Shown: one piece after another, positions 53,686-63,010 of the stretch
Layout of the letters: each line of letters begins with the position of its first letter
How positions within the stretch are numbered: the stretch's first letter is position 1
Assembly: GCA_025454405.1 (NCBI GenBank)
Contig: JALOON010000002.1
Coordinates: 92,505-156,504, forward strand
From: Oscillatoriaceae cyanobacterium Prado104
Lineage (GTDB): Bacteria; Cyanobacteriota; Cyanobacteriia; Cyanobacteriales; Microcoleaceae
Length of the DNA: 64,000 nucleotides
Direction: 5' to 3'
Notes under the pieces: generated by a model
What the model saw: only the letters and a program-made list of their open reading frames with translations
The model's database searches: none
Told to the model about the DNA's origin: nothing
Position numbers and translations under genes: made by a program

Positions 53686-53941
53686 GATCTAGATCCCCCC
53701 TAACCCCCCCCTTAAAAAAGGGGGGGACTGGAAACTTCTTTAAGTCCCCCTGAAAAAGGAGAGCCACTGAAAACTTCTTTAAGTCCTCCTTAAATAAGGA
53801 GAGCCACTGGAAGCACTCTTTAAGTCCCCCTGAAAAAAGAGAGGCACTGGCAACTTTTTTAAGTCTCCCTTAACAAGGAGAGGTACTGGAAGCACTCTTT
53901 AAGTCCCCCTCTTAAGAAAGGTGATTTAGGGGGATCTAGAC
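53686..53941. repeat. 40-bp tandem array bounded by TCTAGATCCCCC inverted ends
   Basis: TCTAGATCCCCCC near 53688 and GGGGGATCTAGA at 53930-53941 bound five to six imperfect 39-41-base units. Unit starts are near 53731, 53770, 53811, 53851 and 53890. Each reads roughly CTTTAAGTCCCCCTGAAAAA then GGAGAG(C/G)CACTGG and can fold as a hairpin. It is related to the CCCCCTTTTTAAGGGGG repeat at 6671. Confidence 0.8.
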
Positions 53942-54093
53942 TCGGGTGAAAACAAGATTTCTGGTGGCTTTTCGTCCTCAGTTGATGCCAAGGCACTGCG
54001 CACCTTACCGCTATTGAGGGTTGAGTTTCGGTAAATGCGTAAGTAACGCGATTGTTAGAACGCAAGTAATTCCATAATGCAGGAAAAATAACT

Positions 54094-55773
54094 ATGAGCA
54101 GAGCTTGGCAAATGGGTTTTTTGAGGGTGTTTTATTTACTGGCATCGCAAGTTAAAAACTTTGTAAAACACCAATTAAAAAGCATTTTTCGGAAGCGCAA
54201 TCTGGCGCGGCTGCCGATGCAAATTGCACCGATGCCCAGCAATGAAGAAGAGAGGTTACAAGCACTTTACCGCTATAACATTCTCGATACAGGCCCAGAA
54301 GAAGCCTTTGACGATTTAACAGCTTTGGCTTCCAAAATTTGCGGTACTCCCATTGCTTTAATCAGCTTAGTTGATGCCAACAGACAGTGGTTTAAATCCA
54401 AGGTAGGGACTGCCTTACCAGAAACTCCGAGAGAAATAGCTTTTTGCGCTCACGCTATTTTAAAGCCCAACGAACTATTAGTAGTACCCAACGCTGCTGA
54501 GGACGATCGATTTGCGGGAAATCCGTTAGTAACTTCCGATCCTAACATTAGATTTTATGCTGGATCGCCGCTAGTAACCCCCGAGGGTTTTCCCATCGGT
54601 GTTTTGTGCGCTGTCGATACAGTTCCTCACAAACTGACCTCCGAACAGTTAGAGGCACTGCGGATTTTAGGGCGGCAAGCAATTACTCAAATGGAGTTGA
54701 GAATCAACATAGCAAAATTAGAGCGCGCCCTGAACAGGCAACAGCAAGTAGAAGACAAACTCCGCGCTTCAGACGAACAAATTGTCAATTTTTTAGAAGC
54801 AATTAATGATGGTTTTATCGCGATCGACCCCCACTGGCGAGTTACTTATGTCAATCACAGAGCCGCCCAGCTTTTAGAACGCAAACCCGAAGATATTTTC
54901 GGGAAAAATATCTGGCACGAGTTTCCCGACACAGCAAAATCGATATTTTTTCGAGAGTTTCACAGAGCTTTCAACCAGCAAGTAGGGGTGACATTTGAAG
55001 AATATTGCCGTCCTTTGAAGCGGTGGTTTGAAGTCCGGGCTTTTCCTTCCCACGACGGTCTGTCAGTATTTTTTATCGATATCACCAGCCGCAAAGAAAT
55101 GCATTCAAAACTCAGGAAAGAACAGAAGAAAACCGAGAGTTTGCTGCTAAATATTTTGCCGGAACCGATCGCCTACAGGTTGAAAAAAACGAAAGGAGTG
55201 CTGATTGCTGATAAGTTTGAAGAGGCAACAATTATGTTTGCCGACATTGTGAACTTTACCCAAATTTCGACAACAATGCCGGCTACAAAATTAGTCTGTT
55301 TGCTGAATGAAATTTTTTCCACCTTCGACAAACTGACAGAAAAGCACGGCTTAGAAAAAATCAAGACGATCGGCGATGCTTACATGGTAGCAGCAGGCAT
55401 TCCGACTCCCCGACTGGATCACGCAGAGGCGATCGCCGAAATGGCCCTGGATATGCTATCAGCAATTAAAGCATTAAATGTCGAGCTAGGCACGAAATTC
55501 GACCTGCGGATCGGGATTAATAGCGGTCCAGTAGTAGCCGGAGTAATCGGCACTAAAAAGTTTATTTACGATTTGTGGGGAAATTCCGTAAATACAGCTT
55601 CCCGCATGGAATCTCACGGCATTCCCGGCCGGATTCAAGTCAGTATCTACACTTACCAATTGCTCGAAGATATCTATGATTTTGAAGATAGAGGTCCGAT
55701 CGAAATTAAGGGTCAAGGCGAAATGCGCACTTACCTGCTGTGCGGGAGAAAACAAGAAAGTTCCCTTGAATAG
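54094..55773 (+). CDS. GAF-PAS-adenylate cyclase (class III)
   Basis: 559 residues. A basic, hydrophobic N-terminus is followed by a GAF domain at about 50-205 ([40 protein letters not shown]). A PAS domain spans about 232-345 ([20 protein letters not shown]). A short helix ([16 protein letters not shown]) leads to the cyclase domain from about 375. Metal Asp residues are in [11 protein letters not shown] and [14 protein letters not shown]. The Lys there, and the Asp in [16 protein letters not shown], fit ATP rather than GTP recognition. There are no clear transmembrane segments. It is a second cAMP source in the window, probably responding to a small molecule or redox signal. Confidence 0.92.
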   Translation: MSRAWQMGFLRVFYLLASQVKNFVKHQLKSIFRKRNLARLPMQIAPMPSNEEERLQALYRYNILDTGPEEAFDDLTALASKICGTPIALISLVDANRQWFKSKVGTALPETPREIAFCAHAILKPNELLVVPNAAEDDRFAGNPLVTSDPNIRFYAGSPLVTPEGFPIGVLCAVDTVPHKLTSEQLEALRILGRQAITQMELRINIAKLERALNRQQQVEDKLRASDEQIVNFLEAINDGFIAIDPHWRVTYVNHRAAQLLERKPEDIFGKNIWHEFPDTAKSIFFREFHRAFNQQVGVTFEEYCRPLKRWFEVRAFPSHDGLSVFFIDITSRKEMHSKLRKEQKKTESLLLNILPEPIAYRLKKTKGVLIADKFEEATIMFADIVNFTQISTTMPATKLVCLLNEIFSTFDKLTEKHGLEKIKTIGDAYMVAAGIPTPRLDHAEAIAEMALDMLSAIKALNVELGTKFDLRIGINSGPVVAGVIGTKKFIYDLWGNSVNTASRMESHGIPGRIQVSIYTYQLLEDIYDFEDRGPIEIKGQGEMRTYLLCGRKQESSLE

Positions 55774-55867
55774 AACCCGCGAAACTGATAGCGAATGCGA
55801 TCTAATTAATAGTTGCAGGTAGGGATACGTCACTGCCTTGTCCGTACAGATATTGAGGCGTGTTTGA

Positions 55868-55976
55868 ACAAACCCGGTTTCTGACCCTATACATCAGCCC
55901 CAAGAAACGGGGTTTTTTACCTAAGCTATTGGTAACAACAAAAAATTGTCGCAAAAAACCCGGTTTCTGACCCTAC
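55868..55976. repeat. AAACCCGGTTTCT inverted repeats
   Basis: AACCCGGTTTCTGACCCTA near 55870, then AGAAACGGGGTTTTTT at 55903-55918 pairing with AAAAAACCCGGTTTCT at 55953-55968. Same family as 25761-25825. It occupies the gap between the cyclase and the Lon-N gene, which holds nothing else recognisable. Confidence 0.7.
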
Positions 55977-56097
55977 CCATCAGCCTCAAGCCCCGCCCCC
56001 CGCATTTTCCCCGATCGCCTTTCATGCTCGCCCGGAATTGCCTCCAATCAGTTAAAGTAATAAAAATAATCCCAAGTACCGTCACTTTTGAGGGAAA

Positions 56098-56739
56098 ATG
56101 GCATCCTCTTCCTCTGTAGCAGTTCGCGAACTTCCCCTTTTTCCGTTGCCGGAAGTGGTTCTATTTCCCGGTAGACCGCTGCCGCTGCACATCTTTGAGT
56201 TTCGCTACCGAATCATGATGAACACGATTTTGGAGGGCGATCGCCGTTTTGGCGTACTCATGTGGGACCCCAATCAAAATAAAGTTTCTGCCGTCGGTTG
56301 CTGTGCCGAAGTCATTCACTGCCAGCGCCTCCCGGACGATCGCATGAAAATCATGACTTTAGGGCAGCAGCGCTTCCGAGTGCTCGACGCCGTTCGGGAA
56401 AAACCCTATTTAGTCGGTCTGGTAGAATGGATTGAAGACGCACCTCCGCAGCAAGACCTCAGACCTTTGGGCAAAGATGTCGAACAACTGCTGCGAGATG
56501 TAGTTCGACTGTCGAGTAAGTTGATGGATCAGTCGATCGACCTGCCAGAAGATATTCCCAGTCTGCCTACAGAACTATCCTACTGGGTCGCCAGCTACCT
56601 TTACGGTGCAGCAGCAGAACAGCAGACTCTTTTAGAATTGCAAGATACTGCTGCTAGATTGGAACGGGAAACAGAAATTTTGACCTCTACTCGCAATCAT
56701 TTAGCGGCCAGAACTGTACTAAAAGATACATTCAATTGA
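56098..56739 (+). CDS. LON peptidase substrate-binding domain protein
   Basis: 213 residues. The whole protein matches the Lon N-terminal (LonN/PUA-like) domain without ATPase or protease: LPLFPLPEVVLFPGRPLPLH, IFEFRYRIMM, and GVLMWDPNQ. GCCAEVIHCQRLPDDRMKIM and GQQRFRVLDAVREKPYLVGL follow. A helical C-terminal part ends with ASYLYGAAAEQQTLLELQDT. Such stand-alone proteins are universal in cyanobacteria and plants; the function is unproven, possibly substrate recognition for Lon or Clp. AGGG lies about five bases before the ATG. Confidence 0.92.
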   Translation: MASSSSVAVRELPLFPLPEVVLFPGRPLPLHIFEFRYRIMMNTILEGDRRFGVLMWDPNQNKVSAVGCCAEVIHCQRLPDDRMKIMTLGQQRFRVLDAVREKPYLVGLVEWIEDAPPQQDLRPLGKDVEQLLRDVVRLSSKLMDQSIDLPEDIPSLPTELSYWVASYLYGAAAEQQTLLELQDTAARLERETEILTSTRNHLAARTVLKDTFN

Positions 56740-56818
56740 CATCCTCAGAGCGGTGGTTGTGTTTTAATGCTTGCAGGCAACAAGCTAAACTCGAATTGTG
56801 ATTCAGGAGCGATCGCTA

Positions 56819-57793
56819 GTGTCAGAAAAGTTCGTGAAGCGAAGCTATCCCGTAGGGAATCGACCGCAACCATACGATGCAGTCAGAGGCGGTCAATTGC
56901 CGCCTCCTGTCGGCGGAGTTGTTCTCGGCGGGATAGCAGGAGTCAAGCACCGACTGTCGAGCCCCGTTACCGAACACCGCATTGCCGCACTACATGAAAC
57001 TTTGAATTATGGGGATGCAGGTTTGAAAATTCTCATCGCAATTTGCCAAAACAAAAACGAAACTGGTCCAGTGCAGGAGGCCGCCGGTAAATTGCTGCGA
57101 GAAAAGCTGAGTTCGATCGCCCGCGAAAAATTACTGGCTTTCGTACCTGCAACTTCAGAAAACAACCAGGCGGGCGATCGCAAGATCCTAGGAAGATTCG
57201 TTGCTGATGAAGAACAAAACAACCGACAGCAGCTATTGGCAACACAACTAATTTTTGATAAAAAAATCGCACAAATCGCGCCAAATTTGTTGCTTTTAGA
57301 AGCATTAGTAGCGTCTGTGGAACGTGAAGAATTTACAGGCGAACTGATGAAACTCTGGGAGTTATTAATTAAGCTCTGGGAGTTATTAATTTTAGAAATT
57401 CAGGAACCGCTTGAAGAATTGCGTCAGGCTGTTGCTAGCGCTAATTCCAGTCAACTGCGGATTCAGTGGCAGTACAATCAAGCAGAATCCCAGGCCAATC
57501 AGTGGCAGCAGCGAGCAGAAATAGCCTTGCAAAAAGGGGATGAAAATTTAGTCCGACACGCTTGGGTTCGCAAGCAGATTGAGCTAGATAAGGTGGCAGC
57601 ACTGAAAACCGATCTCGACGAGCAAACCCTGTTAGCAGAAAATATCAAGCGCAATCTCCTCGCTTTGGAAAGCAAGATTGCTGAAGCTAAAACTGAGAAA
57701 GAAACACTGAAAATGCAGCTTCATTTTGCCAAGGTTCAAAAACAAATAGATCTCACTTTCAGCCAAGTCAATAATATATTTTTTGGTGCTTAG
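56819..57793 (+). CDS. HEAT-like N-terminal module fused to a PspA/IM30-type coiled coil
   Basis: 324 residues from the GTG at 56819, chosen because CAGGAG lies ten bases upstream; a GTG at 56798 is also possible. The N-terminal part is YDAVRGGQLPPPVGGVVLGG followed by VTEHRIAALHETLNYGDAGL, a cyanobacterial alpha-helical repeat start that I remember from other proteins with variable C-termini. From about residue 190 it looks like PspA/IM30: LEELRQAVASANSSQLRIQW, WQQRAEIALQKGDENLVRHA, and LLALESKIAEAKTEKETLKM. A 21-base tandem duplication encodes KLWELLI twice. Only the middle and C-terminal PspA helices are present, without the amphipathic membrane helix. Confidence 0.7.
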   Translation: MSEKFVKRSYPVGNRPQPYDAVRGGQLPPPVGGVVLGGIAGVKHRLSSPVTEHRIAALHETLNYGDAGLKILIAICQNKNETGPVQEAAGKLLREKLSSIAREKLLAFVPATSENNQAGDRKILGRFVADEEQNNRQQLLATQLIFDKKIAQIAPNLLLLEALVASVEREEFTGELMKLWELLIKLWELLILEIQEPLEELRQAVASANSSQLRIQWQYNQAESQANQWQQRAEIALQKGDENLVRHAWVRKQIELDKVAALKTDLDEQTLLAENIKRNLLALESKIAEAKTEKETLKMQLHFAKVQKQIDLTFSQVNNIFFGA

Positions 57794-57903
57794 CTGGCCG
57801 ATTCTTGGCTTGCATAGGACCAGATTTCACCTGTTTCAGCCAGGAGTTTAACACCGCAATCTTTGACTCGATCTCCAGAGGAATAAGGTCAGCGCAGGTA
57901 ATT

Positions 57904-58545
57904 TTACTTTTGTCTGATACAAAAGTGTATCGCATCAGTAAATATTGCCCCATCCAACTTAGCGCCTTCCATATTTGCGCCGCACAAAAATGCTCCGCTT
58001 AAATTAGCACCTCGCAAGTCAGCTTCTCTCAAATCAGCGCCAGCAAGGTTGCTTTCACACAAAAATGCTCCCCTCAAATCAGCCTGTTGGAGACTGCTTC
58101 CCCGCAGTTTTGCCTCGCTGAAATTTGTATTTCTCAGATCTGCACCGTCGAAACAAGCTTCGTGAGCGTTAGCTTCCATAAGATTTGCTCGCTCCAAATT
58201 TGCTCGGCTAAAATTGACGCCGGTAAGTTTAGCGTCACCCAAATTAGCTGCTGCTAAATTTGCGTCAATTAAATCTGACCCTGTTAGTCTGGCGCGGATG
58301 ATATTTGCTCCGCTCAGATTGGCTCCATTTAAGTTGGTAACTAACAGACAAGCACTATCGAGCTTGGCACCGATTAAGTTAGCCCAACTTAAGTCTGCGA
58401 AAGCTAGATTGGCATCTTTTAAGTTGGCACAGGCAAGACAAATGTGACTTAAAAAAGCTTCCGACAGACAAGCTCCTGTTAAATTTTCTTCATGAAAATC
58501 TCTCTCTCCGGCGGCATATCGCTTGAGAAGTTCATCAGCATTCAT
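57904..58545 (-). CDS. Pentapeptide-repeat protein
   Basis: 213 residues, almost all A(D/N)LXX pentapeptides from about residue 22 to 205: ANLKDANLAFADLSWANLIG, then LREADLRGANLSGAFLCGAN. They would fold as a right-handed quadrilateral beta-helix of about nine coils. A short helical cap MNADELLKRYAAGERDF precedes them, the usual start in cyanobacterial members. Cys occurs unusually often at the variable positions (ACL, ICLAC, FLC). There is no signal peptide and no second domain; the function is unknown. Confidence 0.93.
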   Translation of the reverse strand: MNADELLKRYAAGERDFHEENLTGACLSEAFLSHICLACANLKDANLAFADLSWANLIGAKLDSACLLVTNLNGANLSGANIIRARLTGSDLIDANLAAANLGDAKLTGVNFSRANLERANLMEANAHEACFDGADLRNTNFSEAKLRGSSLQQADLRGAFLCESNLAGADLREADLRGANLSGAFLCGANMEGAKLDGAIFTDAIHFCIRQK

Positions 58546-58602
58546 GTGTTTAGCCTCCTGATGTTTATCTGAATGTTATACTACGCAGACTACACAGTAA
58601 TC

Positions 58603-59523
58603 CTAACATTCTACAGCCGAGATTACACTGTAACAACCAAAAATTTTTAAAGTTTCCGTGTGGGCTTTAAGCTCTTCTAGGGCCGATCGCACTACTACTT
58701 CACAAACATCTGCTTCAATATCTATAAAGAAAAGATATTCTCCGAGGGAGCGCTTGGTGGGTCGAGATTCTATGCGGCTGAGATTAATACCTCGACTGGC
58801 AAATGCTTGTAAAGGTTTCACTAGCGCTCCCGGCATATTAGCAGGTACGCTAAAAGCTAGGGATGTGTGAGTGCAATTAGATGGTTGAGTGTCAGAAATT
58901 GAGCGCTCGGTAGATTTTCTAAATATTAAATCGGCTTTTTCGGTGTTTCCCAATGCTTCCGCATTCTTACTGAGTACCCAAAAGCGAGTGTAATTATCGG
59001 GATTGTCGTTAATCGGGTGAGCTAGCACGGGTAAATCGTACAATTTCGCTGCTCTAGGGGCAGAAATAACCGCGATGCTGGGATCTTCAAGGTGATGCAA
59101 AGCTTCGGTTGTGGAATTTGCTGGCACCAGCACGGCAGCCGGCAATTGCCGCTCCAGCCATCCCTGACACTGAGCTAGTGCTTGTGGGTGAGAATAAACT
59201 TTTTTTATGTCCTGAAAACTTTTAGCATTGGACAGCAGCGCGTGAGAAATTGGCAGCACTAAAGCGCGGACAATTTGCAAGGAATTCAACCGCCACAATG
59301 TATCTAGGGTGACTGTCACGCTGCCTTCGATCGAATTTTCCGCAGGCACGACTGCTAAATCGACCAGCCCCGCGACGGATGCCTCTAGGGCCTGGGAAAT
59401 GGTTGAATAAGGACACAGGGTGCATTCCGAGCCAGTTTGAGAGCTCAACCAATTGCTGTAAGCGATGGCCGCTGTTTCTGTATTTGTACCTGCAGGGCCC
59501 AGATGCGCGATCGAAATTATCAT
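58603..59523 (-). CDS. pheA: Prephenate dehydratase
   Basis: 306 residues. It converts prephenate to phenylpyruvate in phenylalanine synthesis. The catalytic domain has HLGPAGTNTETAA, LAVVPAENSIEGSVTVTLD and NYTRFWVLSK, whose T-R-F motif is essential. A C-terminal ACT regulatory domain from about 215 has SLAFSVPANMPGALVKPLQA and RIESRPTKRSLGEYLFFID, with the ESRP phenylalanine-binding motif intact, so feedback inhibition is likely. There is no chorismate mutase domain. The extended linker with STERSISDTQPSNCT is unusual in composition. Confidence 0.95.
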   Translation of the reverse strand: MIISIAHLGPAGTNTETAAIAYSNWLSSQTGSECTLCPYSTISQALEASVAGLVDLAVVPAENSIEGSVTVTLDTLWRLNSLQIVRALVLPISHALLSNAKSFQDIKKVYSHPQALAQCQGWLERQLPAAVLVPANSTTEALHHLEDPSIAVISAPRAAKLYDLPVLAHPINDNPDNYTRFWVLSKNAEALGNTEKADLIFRKSTERSISDTQPSNCTHTSLAFSVPANMPGALVKPLQAFASRGINLSRIESRPTKRSLGEYLFFIDIEADVCEVVVRSALEELKAHTETLKIFGCYSVISAVEC

Positions 59524-59608
59524 GATTTGCCATTCCTGATTTAATTATTAATTAAGGCTCAAGTTTTGTTAAAATATTCTTACGAATCCCATATTTTTAC
59601 AATTTTTC

Positions 59609-60184
59609 ATGTACGTCCGGTTTAATGCTTCCCAGTCAGTTGAGATAGCGGTGCCAGAGGAAAGGGTTCCCATTCAGCATTATCTGCGACAGCCGCAGCG
59701 GCTGGTGAATGCCCTAGTCGATCGCAGCCGTACAGAGCAACTCAAAGATGACTGTTTCCGGTTAAAAATGCGACCGCTAGAATTTATGATGCTGAGCATT
59801 CAACCGACAGTAGACATGAGAGTGTGGGCCCTCAGTGACGGCACCATCAATTTGGAGTCTGTGGGCTGCGAAATTCGCGGTGTGGACTACATCAACGATC
59901 GATTTGCCCTCCAGCTTAAAGGATGGCTGAACCCGCATCAAATCGGCGGGGAGACTTTCCTGAGAGGAAACGCAAATTTAGAAGTGCAAGTAGAATTGCC
60001 ACCTCCTTTTTGGATGACGCCCAAACCGATTTTAGAAGCAACGGGTCACGGTTTGCTCAAAAGCGTGTTGCTGACAGTCAAACAGCGATTGATGTATCAG
60101 TTGGTGTTTGATTACCGACAGTGGGCGCGGGCCGAAACAGAGGTGTTTTTGACAGATCGACCTCAAATTTTGCCTGCTGAATAA
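59609..60184 (+). CDS. DUF1997 domain-containing protein
   Basis: 191 residues. DUF1997 is a family restricted to cyanobacteria and plastids, of unknown function. The conserved core is IQHYLRQPQRLVNALVDRSR, RLKMRPLEFMMLSIQPTVDM, and the C-terminal PPPFWMTPKPILEATGHGLL with SVLLTVKQRLMYQLVFDYRQW. No membrane helix is clear. It is divergent from pheA with an 85-base promoter gap. Confidence 0.9.
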   Translation: MYVRFNASQSVEIAVPEERVPIQHYLRQPQRLVNALVDRSRTEQLKDDCFRLKMRPLEFMMLSIQPTVDMRVWALSDGTINLESVGCEIRGVDYINDRFALQLKGWLNPHQIGGETFLRGNANLEVQVELPPPFWMTPKPILEATGHGLLKSVLLTVKQRLMYQLVFDYRQWARAETEVFLTDRPQILPAE

Positions 60185-60442
60185 TGTAGCGATTTGAGAT
60201 TTGAGATTTGAGATTGGAGGATTTAGCGATTTGAGATTTTAGAGTGGAAGTTTGAAGCTTTTTACGAGCGTGTCATGGCGGTTGAAATTTTTTGTTCAAA
60301 TTTTCGATCGCTCCTTGATTCAATCTTTTTTTTAATAGTTTCGAGCGCGCATTTCTGCAGTCTTGATTGAGAGGACTTTCGCTATGAGGCAGGTAATTGG
60401 TTCCCTGCCGGAATGTCGGAACCAACGCCAGATATCAGTTAG
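60185..60442. repeat. GATTTGA heptamers and featureless sequence
   Basis: GATTTGAGATTTGAGATTTG and related heptamers occupy the first 60 bases after the DUF1997 stop. The remainder shows no feature until the TnpB remnant frame begins. Confidence 0.6.
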
Positions 60443-61167
60443 ATATCTCAGGATGTTCGATCGACAACTTATGAAGGTTTGCCCCAGGTCACCACCAAAA
60501 AATTTACCATTTCCCAAGAAGCGGGCAACTGGTACATCAGCTTCACCTATGAAATCGAACCGTCAGTTACTGCTTTTTCTCGCGACTTTGTAGGTGTAGA
60601 TTTGGGAATCAAACAGTTAGCTACCCTGTCGAGTGGTGTAGTAATTGCCAATCCCCAAGCTTTGAGGAAAGCTCGTCAATTCCTCGCACGAATGCAGCGC
60701 CAGTTGCAGCGCAAACAGAAAGGTAGCAAAAGATACGGGCGACAAAAGTTAAGATTAGCAACAGCTCATCAAAGAGTCAAAAACATTGCCTACTCGATGC
60801 CACTCACAAAGCTACAACATACATCTGCAAAAACCACGCAGTTGTAGCAATTGAGAATTTAAATGTGTCGGGGATGATGGCAAACCACAAACTGGCAGGT
60901 GCCGTTGCCGACGCCAATTTTTTTGAATTTGGGCGACAAATAGAGTACAAAGCACAGCGTTATGGTTCCAGTGTGGTGTTAGTAGATAGGTGGTATCCAT
61001 CAACTCAATTATGTTCGAGTTGCTCGAACCTTCAGCCAATGTCTCTTAGCGTCAGAATCTATGAGTGTTCGGCTTGTGGATTGAAAGCAGACAGAGATTT
61101 CAATGCTGCACTTAATTTAGAACAATATGCTCGTCAGGCTAAACCGATCCCGGACACAGAGGGTTAA
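60443..61167 (+). pseudogene. TnpB (IS200/IS605 OrfB), truncated and frameshifted
   Basis: Two frames joined by a one-base shift near 60779-60800 cover the last 60 percent of a TnpB. The first has TISQEAGNWYISFTYEIE and FVGVDLGIKQLATLSSG (RuvC-I Asp) and LARMQRQLQRKQKGSKRYG. The second begins DATHKATTYICKNHAVVAIE and NLNVSGMMANHKLAG (RuvC-II Glu), then zinc ribbon CSSCSN and CSACG, and ADRDFNAALNLE (RuvC-III Asp). The first 120 or so residues of the protein are missing. All three catalytic acids remain, so the decay is fairly recent. Confidence 0.88.
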
Positions 61168-61879
61168 CCCCGCCGTCGCTCCCCTAGAAAGTGTCAACTC
61201 GCTGTCAGGGAATGTCCTGGTTTTAGATAGCAGATAGGGGATGCTTGGGACGAGCCTCAATCCTCATGAGTATCCGTCCTAACCAAGTTGACCGACTCTA
61301 CAAGATTTGCGATAATCTTGGTGTACGATTGTTCTGAATCGAACAGCACACTTGTGGAGCTAGTGGCAAATCAGCAGCGCGCACAGGTCAACCGCGAGCC
61401 CAAACTCGCTGTTTTTGGGGAATTAGCAGGGTTATTGCACGAACCCAAATTGCTGGGGCGCAACTTCTACCACGGATTAGCCAGCAGTATAATTTGTTGC
61501 TAAACAGAATGAGCAGTAAAAAATGTCTGCTGCTTGCAGAAGGTATTCATCGGTAGAGGGTACGCACACACAGGTTAAGAAACTCTCTTGAGCCATCAAG
61601 AGGCTGCACTGAAACAGGAAAGAAGCGAAAATGCTGAGAATTCCTGTATTTTATCAAAGAACTGGGTTGAAAACCCCGTCCTTACAAGATGGCTTTAATT
61701 TCCAAATATCGGTCTGTTTTTTGCAGATAGAGCAAAACTCAATCTGGTAGACTAAAACAGTGCAGTCAAACAAAGAAACAGTAAAAGTAAGGCATCTTTT
61801 CAAAGAGCGATCGCTAGATATTCCAGGAGGTGAATTGCTTGGGTAAAACTCAATAAGTCGCAAGCGTATGGGGATAGTT
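61168..61879. other. Gap downstream of the TnpB remnant
   Basis: About 700 bases without a credible gene. The first 150 bases follow the TnpB end, where the guide RNA scaffold of such elements would lie; I cannot define one. Around 61670-61700 the sequence is similar to common intergenic filler. Short frames show no family motif. Confidence 0.4.
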
Positions 61880-62110
61880 TTTTTGGATAAACTAACTCGC
61901 AAACGGAATCCCCAAAGGCGAAACATGGCGAAAATGCGCTGCGAGGATTGCGATTAATTATTGTTTAGCTCGCGAGATCGGTACGATTGTTGTTGGTTGG
62001 AATCAAGGCATCAAAAGAGAATCAAGCGCGGTCTGTACCTTACAAAAAAAGGCAGTTTGGTAAATGCAGACCTTCTTTGCATCTGCAAACATTTTACCAA
62101 ATTAGAATTT
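61880..62110 (+). pseudogene. Degenerate TnpB fragment (IS1341-like)
   Basis: Reads FLDKLTRKRNPQRRN in one frame, then CAARIAINYCLAREIGTIVV and GWNQGIKRESS in another. These correspond to the LTRKRN-x-x-R-x and INYCL-x-x-IGTIVVGWN-x-G-x-K segment of IS1341-type TnpB proteins. Several frameshifts are needed; no start, zinc ribbon or RuvC-III part remains. A third TnpB fossil in this window. Confidence 0.65.
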
Positions 62111-62218
62111 GGGCAATCCTCCCTAATTCTGGATCGAAGAGTCCCCGCACATTCATGGCGGGGAGTTAGTCAATAGGTATTTCGGAGTGCGGTTCATATC
62201 AATCGACTGTCTGAATCT

Positions 62219-63010
62219 ATGGATGAAAGGCTGCAAAAAATCCTCGCCCAGTGGGGCATTGCCTCTCGCCGTCAAGCCGAACAGATGATTCTGGACGGAC
62301 GAGTACGAGTTAATGGCAATTTTGTTCAATTGGGACAAAAAGCAAATCCGGCTAGCGATCGCATTGAAGTTGATGGAGTGCGGGTTCAACCAGCAGATCG
62401 ACCAACTGGAGTCTATCTGTTGCTCAACAAACCGACTGGGGTAGTTTCCACTTGCAGCGATTCCAGGGGCAGAACCACAGTTCTCGACTTGCTAGAGCCC
62501 AAACTGCGATCGGGTCAAGGCATTCACCCGGTAGGACGCCTAGATGCAGATTCCACAGGAGCCTTACTGCTCTCGAATGATGGTAAGCTGACATTTTGTT
62601 TGACCCATCCGCGCCATGCGGTATCCAAAACCTATGAAGTTTGGGTGCAAGGTTCTCCTGCGGAACAGCTACTCCAACAGTGGCGTCAGGGCGTTATATT
62701 ATCTGGCAGAAAGACTCTGCCTGCTGGAGTTCGAGTCCTCGATCGCGCGCGGGACAAAACACTGTTGGAAGTGGTGCTCTCGGAAGGGAGAAACCGACAG
62801 ATCCGGCGAACGGCCGAATTGTTGGGACATCCCGTACTGAAGCTGCACCGCACCGCGATCGGTCCGATCGAACTGCAGCCCCCCGGAGAACCGGCCCTCC
62901 CCCTAGGCCGCTATCGATCCCTTAACCATTCGGAACTTATTTTTTTGTGGAATCAAGTCAACCTAACATCAATAAATGTGCCAGTAAATCCCAAGGAGCA
63001 CAGCATATGA
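62219..63010 (+). CDS. Pseudouridine synthase, RsuA/RluB family
   Basis: 263 residues. An S4 RNA-binding domain at 1-60 (RLQKILAQWGIASRRQAEQM, ILDGRVRVNG) is followed by the synthase domain with LLLNKPTGVVSTCSD and GIHPVGRLDADSTGALLLSN, in which the second Asp of GRLDADSTG is the catalytic residue. YEVWVQG and LSEGRNRQIRRTAELLGHPV complete the family pattern. It modifies uridine in rRNA; RluB-type (23S) versus RsuA-type (16S) cannot be settled. Its stop overlaps the next gene by four bases. Confidence 0.94.
   Translation: MDERLQKILAQWGIASRRQAEQMILDGRVRVNGNFVQLGQKANPASDRIEVDGVRVQPADRPTGVYLLLNKPTGVVSTCSDSRGRTTVLDLLEPKLRSGQGIHPVGRLDADSTGALLLSNDGKLTFCLTHPRHAVSKTYEVWVQGSPAEQLLQQWRQGVILSGRKTLPAGVRVLDRARDKTLLEVVLSEGRNRQIRRTAELLGHPVLKLHRTAIGPIELQPPGEPALPLGRYRSLNHSELIFLWNQVNLTSINVPVNPKEHSI

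Noticed and set aside
53731..53933. Possible CRISPR array
   Set aside because: Units of 40 bases are contiguous and similar along their whole length, so there are no spacers.
61288..61503. 71-codon frame after the TnpB remnant
   Set aside because: No motif, no ribosome-binding site; probably random within decayed mobile-element DNA.
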